A stretch of DNA of 22,406 nucleotides from a virus: positions 1 through 22,406 of IMG/VR virus record IMGVR_UViG_3300020159_002253. The stretch is one strand, 5' to 3'. Numbering within the stretch: the first letter of the stretch is position 1; every line of letters begins with the position of its first letter. Below are positions 19,399-22,406 of the stretch, in pieces. The notes under the pieces are model-generated. The model made no database searches and was not told the origin of the DNA. It saw only the letters and a list, made by a program, of their open reading frames with translations. A program made the position numbers and the translations under genes.

Positions 19399-21535
19399 GA
19401 CTTGTGCAATAGCACTTGATTTAATTCAAGATGCCATTGGGGAATCATCAAAATACTACTCTGCAATTTCTGGCACTTCGTCAAAAATTCTATCGGAAAT
19501 GCAGAATGTAAACGCTGGCATTGAATTGCTTAACGAAGTAATGTCAGACCTGTCTTCCAAAATGTCTTCTCTGTCTCAAACATTATCAGAGAAAATAACC
19601 AAGGATTCAGAGACAAAGAGCGTTCCAGATAGCGCAAAACCTGAAAGCAAAGACTCTGTCAATGTTGAAGCCGTCATTAAGCCTAACGATATTAACAGGC
19701 TTATAACTGCGATTGATAATGCTGCGTCTCAAATATCAACAGTAAACACTTCTGTTTCTGGAATAGTTTCGGGCATTTCCACCGTAGACAACACAATCAA
19801 GGTTGCTGCAAACGGACTGTATCAGCAACTTGCCAGGGTGAATAACAACCTGGTTGGGGTTACTCAATCACTAAATGTTTCTTCTTCAGCTTCTATTACA
19901 AACATAGAGTCTGGCGTTAATCAGATTTCCGTATTAACTTCAAGCATTGACGGAACCATTCATGGAATTTCCGCAGACATGACATATATGCTTGCAGCAT
20001 TAACTAATGTACACGATAGGCTGCAAGAACTGTTCATGATTAGTTCAATATTAATTAATATTGAAGCAAATACAAATAATTCAAATACACTTTTAAATTT
20101 ATTAATATCTGCTGTTCAAAATTTGAATTTGAGCGGATCAGGTACAACTATAAACATAGTTCCAATAGTTTCAGAGTTGCAAAACATTTCCAGCCTAATT
20201 AAAGAGCTTGACAGAACTTTGGTAATGGTTGGAAACAACATTGTAGCGCAAATACAGATGATTCCGGCGGCTGGAGGAACTATTACACTTAGCGGAATTG
20301 AAACAAGATTGGATATGGTTATCACTCTTCTGGACAATGTGAACAACTGGCTTGATACGGTAAATCAAACAATAATTGGCGGAATTGATATTTCTGATGC
20401 AAGAAGTCTTGGAACTCAAGACATTCTTATTAAGGAAATGTCAAATTTGCTGCAAGGAATACAGAACAACAACAACAATAATAACAACAATAGAAGGCAA
20501 GAGTACAACGGTGGAAGGAACGCGTCTCCTAACCTTCGCCCATTCTTGGATAGTCTTAGGGGCGGAATAGTAACCGCAACAATGGAAGGTGGCAAGCAAT
20601 TAGTAAATATATTCAACGCAATAAAATCCACCGCTTCTAGCGGCGGGGCAATGGGATTAATGGGTGGTGCCGTTAGTGCTTTTGCAGCACTCCCAGGGGC
20701 GTTGGGATCAATTGTTGACTTAGCATCAAAGTTTGTTTCTGCCTTAGACCCGGCGGTAATGCAGCAGTTACAGCTTGCTTTTTCTGACCTTATGGCAGTT
20801 GTTGGCATTGGATTGAGGCCAATAATCCAAGCGGTTATTCCAATTGTCAGGGGTTTTGCAAACGCATTGAAGCCGGTAATGGATGCATTGGCCCCTGTCA
20901 TGCAAGAGCTTGGCAATGCTCTAATCGATATCGCAATCCCCTACATCTACATTTGGGCCAATGCGCTATTCAGCATGATTCCTGTCATAGAAAGCATCAT
21001 CCCATTGTTTGTTGACTTTGCTGAAATGCTGGCAGAAAGCACACCAATTTTAACCTTCGTATTTGATATGCTTGCAAGGACATTAAACCTTTTGATTGGA
21101 GTTTTTTATACCGTTCTGGCAGCACTTAAGAATTTTGCTGCTGTAATCATAGACATTGGCGCAGGTCTTGTTAGCTGGTTTAGCAAGTCTAAATCTGAAG
21201 GAATGAAAGGCGCAGCAGACGCATTAAGGAGAAGCGCAGACAAGAGCGCGGAGTCTGCTTACAAGGCATTTACAAGAGCAGTAACTCCAGGGAAAAAGCT
21301 TGATCTTAGTAGGAAAGAAGACACTACTGGTATGGCAGCAAAGCAGGCCAGCTACTCTGGGATTGCCGATCTTGGAAAGAATGTTATGCAAGCGGCGTTT
21401 GGTTCTTCTAGTCAGGAAGCCGCTTTGAACACCGCAAACAACACCAAGAGAATGGCAGATGGCATGGATACACTAGTTGCAAAAATGGGCGCAAGGCCTC
21501 AACCAGAACAACGAATGGCGGGGGTTCGCAGATAA
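19373..21535 (+). CDS. Tape measure protein, 720 aa
   Basis: Sets tail length and is ejected ahead of the DNA. The position after the chaperone pair, the length and the layout are typical: ~365 N-terminal residues of heptad-like Ser/Ile/Asn-rich coiled coil, a run of nine Asn (365-373), a hydrophobic Gly/Ala-rich part (about 395-610, for example GGAMGLMGGAVSAFAALPGA and LMAVVGIGLRPIIQAVIPIV) likely to insert in the host membrane, and a charged C-terminal region. At roughly 1.5 Å per residue this predicts a tail near 110 nm, using the usual lambda-type rule. No lysozyme or peptidase domain is seen. The stop overlaps the next ATG as TAATG. Confidence 0.85.
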   Translation: MANPAVNLETCAIALDLIQDAIGESSKYYSAISGTSSKILSEMQNVNAGIELLNEVMSDLSSKMSSLSQTLSEKITKDSETKSVPDSAKPESKDSVNVEAVIKPNDINRLITAIDNAASQISTVNTSVSGIVSGISTVDNTIKVAANGLYQQLARVNNNLVGVTQSLNVSSSASITNIESGVNQISVLTSSIDGTIHGISADMTYMLAALTNVHDRLQELFMISSILINIEANTNNSNTLLNLLISAVQNLNLSGSGTTINIVPIVSELQNISSLIKELDRTLVMVGNNIVAQIQMIPAAGGTITLSGIETRLDMVITLLDNVNNWLDTVNQTIIGGIDISDARSLGTQDILIKEMSNLLQGIQNNNNNNNNNRRQEYNGGRNASPNLRPFLDSLRGGIVTATMEGGKQLVNIFNAIKSTASSGGAMGLMGGAVSAFAALPGALGSIVDLASKFVSALDPAVMQQLQLAFSDLMAVVGIGLRPIIQAVIPIVRGFANALKPVMDALAPVMQELGNALIDIAIPYIYIWANALFSMIPVIESIIPLFVDFAEMLAESTPILTFVFDMLARTLNLLIGVFYTVLAALKNFAAVIIDIGAGLVSWFSKSKSEGMKGAADALRRSADKSAESAYKAFTRAVTPGKKLDLSRKEDTTGMAAKQASYSGIADLGKNVMQAAFGSSSQEAALNTANNTKRMADGMDTLVAKMGARPQPEQRMAGVRR
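20465..20491 (+). repeat. AAC/AAT trinucleotide repeat encoding nine Asn
   Basis: Nine consecutive Asn codons (six AAC, three AAT, mixed) inside the tape measure gene, between the coiled-coil part and the hydrophobic part. It probably forms a flexible linker. The mixed codons suggest the tract is old or selected rather than a fresh slippage product. Confidence 0.8.
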
Positions 21536-22406
21536 TGGCTATTGAGAAAGCATCCAAAGAATTGCTGGAGATGTTCGACAAGATATCTCCGTCAAAAGCA
21601 TCTTTTCAAACAGATGGTGGTTCAGCAACAATGGATTTCATCATCAGTAGGGATTTCCTCCCTAGCATGGTGAGCGAAATATTGGGAAGCGTTTATAAGG
21701 TTGGAGACAAGAGCGGAAGGCTGGTTAGGAAGTTGCCAGCCGCGCATCCTTATTACGATTGGTTGTATGCATCAAAGATCAACAACATTGAGGGTATCGA
21801 CCCATATGGCAGGCAGCTTGGTGAAGACCATCAGACAAATAAAAGTCTGAATTACATATACGACTTTATGACATACAATAAATACAAGGTTCAAATTCAG
21901 TTTGAACCAAGACCTTATTTGATGGTGAATGATGATGACTTGAAGGGGCAAGCTCAGGAACTTAAGTGGTACTACAACACCAAGGACGAGTTTATTAAAT
22001 TTAGTGATCCAAGAGAATACTTGAGATTTGTTGACTTGGAATGCGAACCTAACGCTGAATTCCTATCTAGTCCACAAGGTCAGTTCTTCTTTAAGACCAA
22101 AGATAATGCTGCTCCAGGTGGCGTGGGGAATGCTGCTACACCTGTATCAAATCAGAATGGTGGTGGAATTAACCTCCTGATTGTAAAACGAAGAATCAAG
22201 ATGACTTGGTTTTTTGTGCCCTATGAAATTGTTTTCGCAGAAAATATCACAGATGGACTTGGCAAGGTTAATCAGTATAGTTTTTATGGATTCCCACCAG
22301 GCTCCCTTCTCTTGGAAGGTACTGAGGTAAAACGGTATCCACCACCAGAGCAGTTGATTAAGTCAGACCCTATAAACGGTGGTCCGGTAGCTCAGAAGCT
22401 TTGCGA
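21535..22406 (+). CDS. Tail protein downstream of tape measure (partial, 290 codons in window)
   Basis: The frame opens at ATG 21535, overlapping the tape measure stop as TAATG, and stays open to the window end. No stop is reached, so the C-terminus is missing. Recognisable stretches are RKLPAAHPYYDWLYASKI (about residue 63), then a beta-rich middle (YKVQIQFEPRPYLMV), then IKMTWFFVPYEIV and KVNQYSFYGFPPGSLLLEGT near the end. From memory, proteins with the core VNQxxFYGxPPGSLLL occur at this position in Planctomycetota prophages. Function is not established; the position after the tape measure suggests distal tail or hub. Confidence 0.7.
   Translation, partial: MAIEKASKELLEMFDKISPSKASFQTDGGSATMDFIISRDFLPSMVSEILGSVYKVGDKSGRLVRKLPAAHPYYDWLYASKINNIEGIDPYGRQLGEDHQTNKSLNYIYDFMTYNKYKVQIQFEPRPYLMVNDDDLKGQAQELKWYYNTKDEFIKFSDPREYLRFVDLECEPNAEFLSSPQGQFFFKTKDNAAPGGVGNAATPVSNQNGGGINLLIVKRRIKMTWFFVPYEIVFAENITDGLGKVNQYSFYGFPPGSLLLEGTEVKRYPPPEQLIKSDPINGGPVAQKLC

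Overview
The window is part of a tailed double-stranded DNA phage or prophage genome (Caudoviricetes, siphovirus-like). Every gene I can support reads on the + strand. From 6530 on there is a canonical virion module in fixed order: small terminase, large terminase, portal, Mu-F/SPP1 gp7-like head protein, prohead protease with scaffold, decoration protein, major capsid protein, head-tail connectors, tail tube proteins, a tail assembly chaperone pair with -1 frameshift signals, and the tape measure. The last gene is cut by the window end. A tube and tape measure without any visible sheath gene point to a long non-contractile tail. From memory, several proteins (protease, small post-capsid genes, the protein after the tape measure) look most like those in Planctomycetota prophages and related environmental phages. 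This is an impression, not a search result. No integrase, repressor, lysis gene, polymerase or tRNA is visible.

Layout. 1-363: AT-rich non-coding DNA with palindromes, a GC-rich stretch that folds into a compact RNA-like structure (141-240) and 15-bp tandem repeats. 364-1448: four tightly overlapping small genes, ending with a RusA-type Holliday junction resolvase whose known active-site residues are all present. 1449-2237: non-coding, with a 34-bp-period array of GCGGAAAAG and a ~200-bp alternating purine-pyrimidine tract. 2238-4672: six genes, five of unknown function and one Cys-rich conserved phage protein (2620-3420). This block and its flanks are packed with the palindrome TGATATCA. 4673-5033: an operator-like array of that palindrome with a candidate promoter. 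5034-5829: two small genes, each behind the same ~48-bp upstream element and each ended by the same GC-rich hairpin terminator. 5830-6529: non-coding, with C-rich (CCCAG)n arrays whose complement has quadruplex potential, then TAGTA-rich inverted repeats. 6530-22406: the late operon.

How the genes work together. The terminase pair recognises and cuts the genome and pumps it through the portal. The Mu-F-like protein is placed in or on the head near the portal. The protease matures a capsid built from the major capsid and decoration proteins around the charged C-terminal part of the protease ORF. Connector genes 15738-17130 close the head and tail ends. The tube protein polymerises around the tape measure, guided by the chaperone and its frameshifted extension. 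Late genes are joined by TAATG, ATGA and TAGTG stop-start overlaps, so translational coupling is probably extensive.

The least explained part is 1449-5830. Several different families of short repeats and palindromes surround unknown early-type genes. The strongest candidates for something undescribed are the TGATATCA cluster (21 GATATC sites counted by eye in 2.9 kb, against about 5 in the next 17 kb), the two GCGGAAAAG arrays flanking that block, and the alternating purine-pyrimidine tract.
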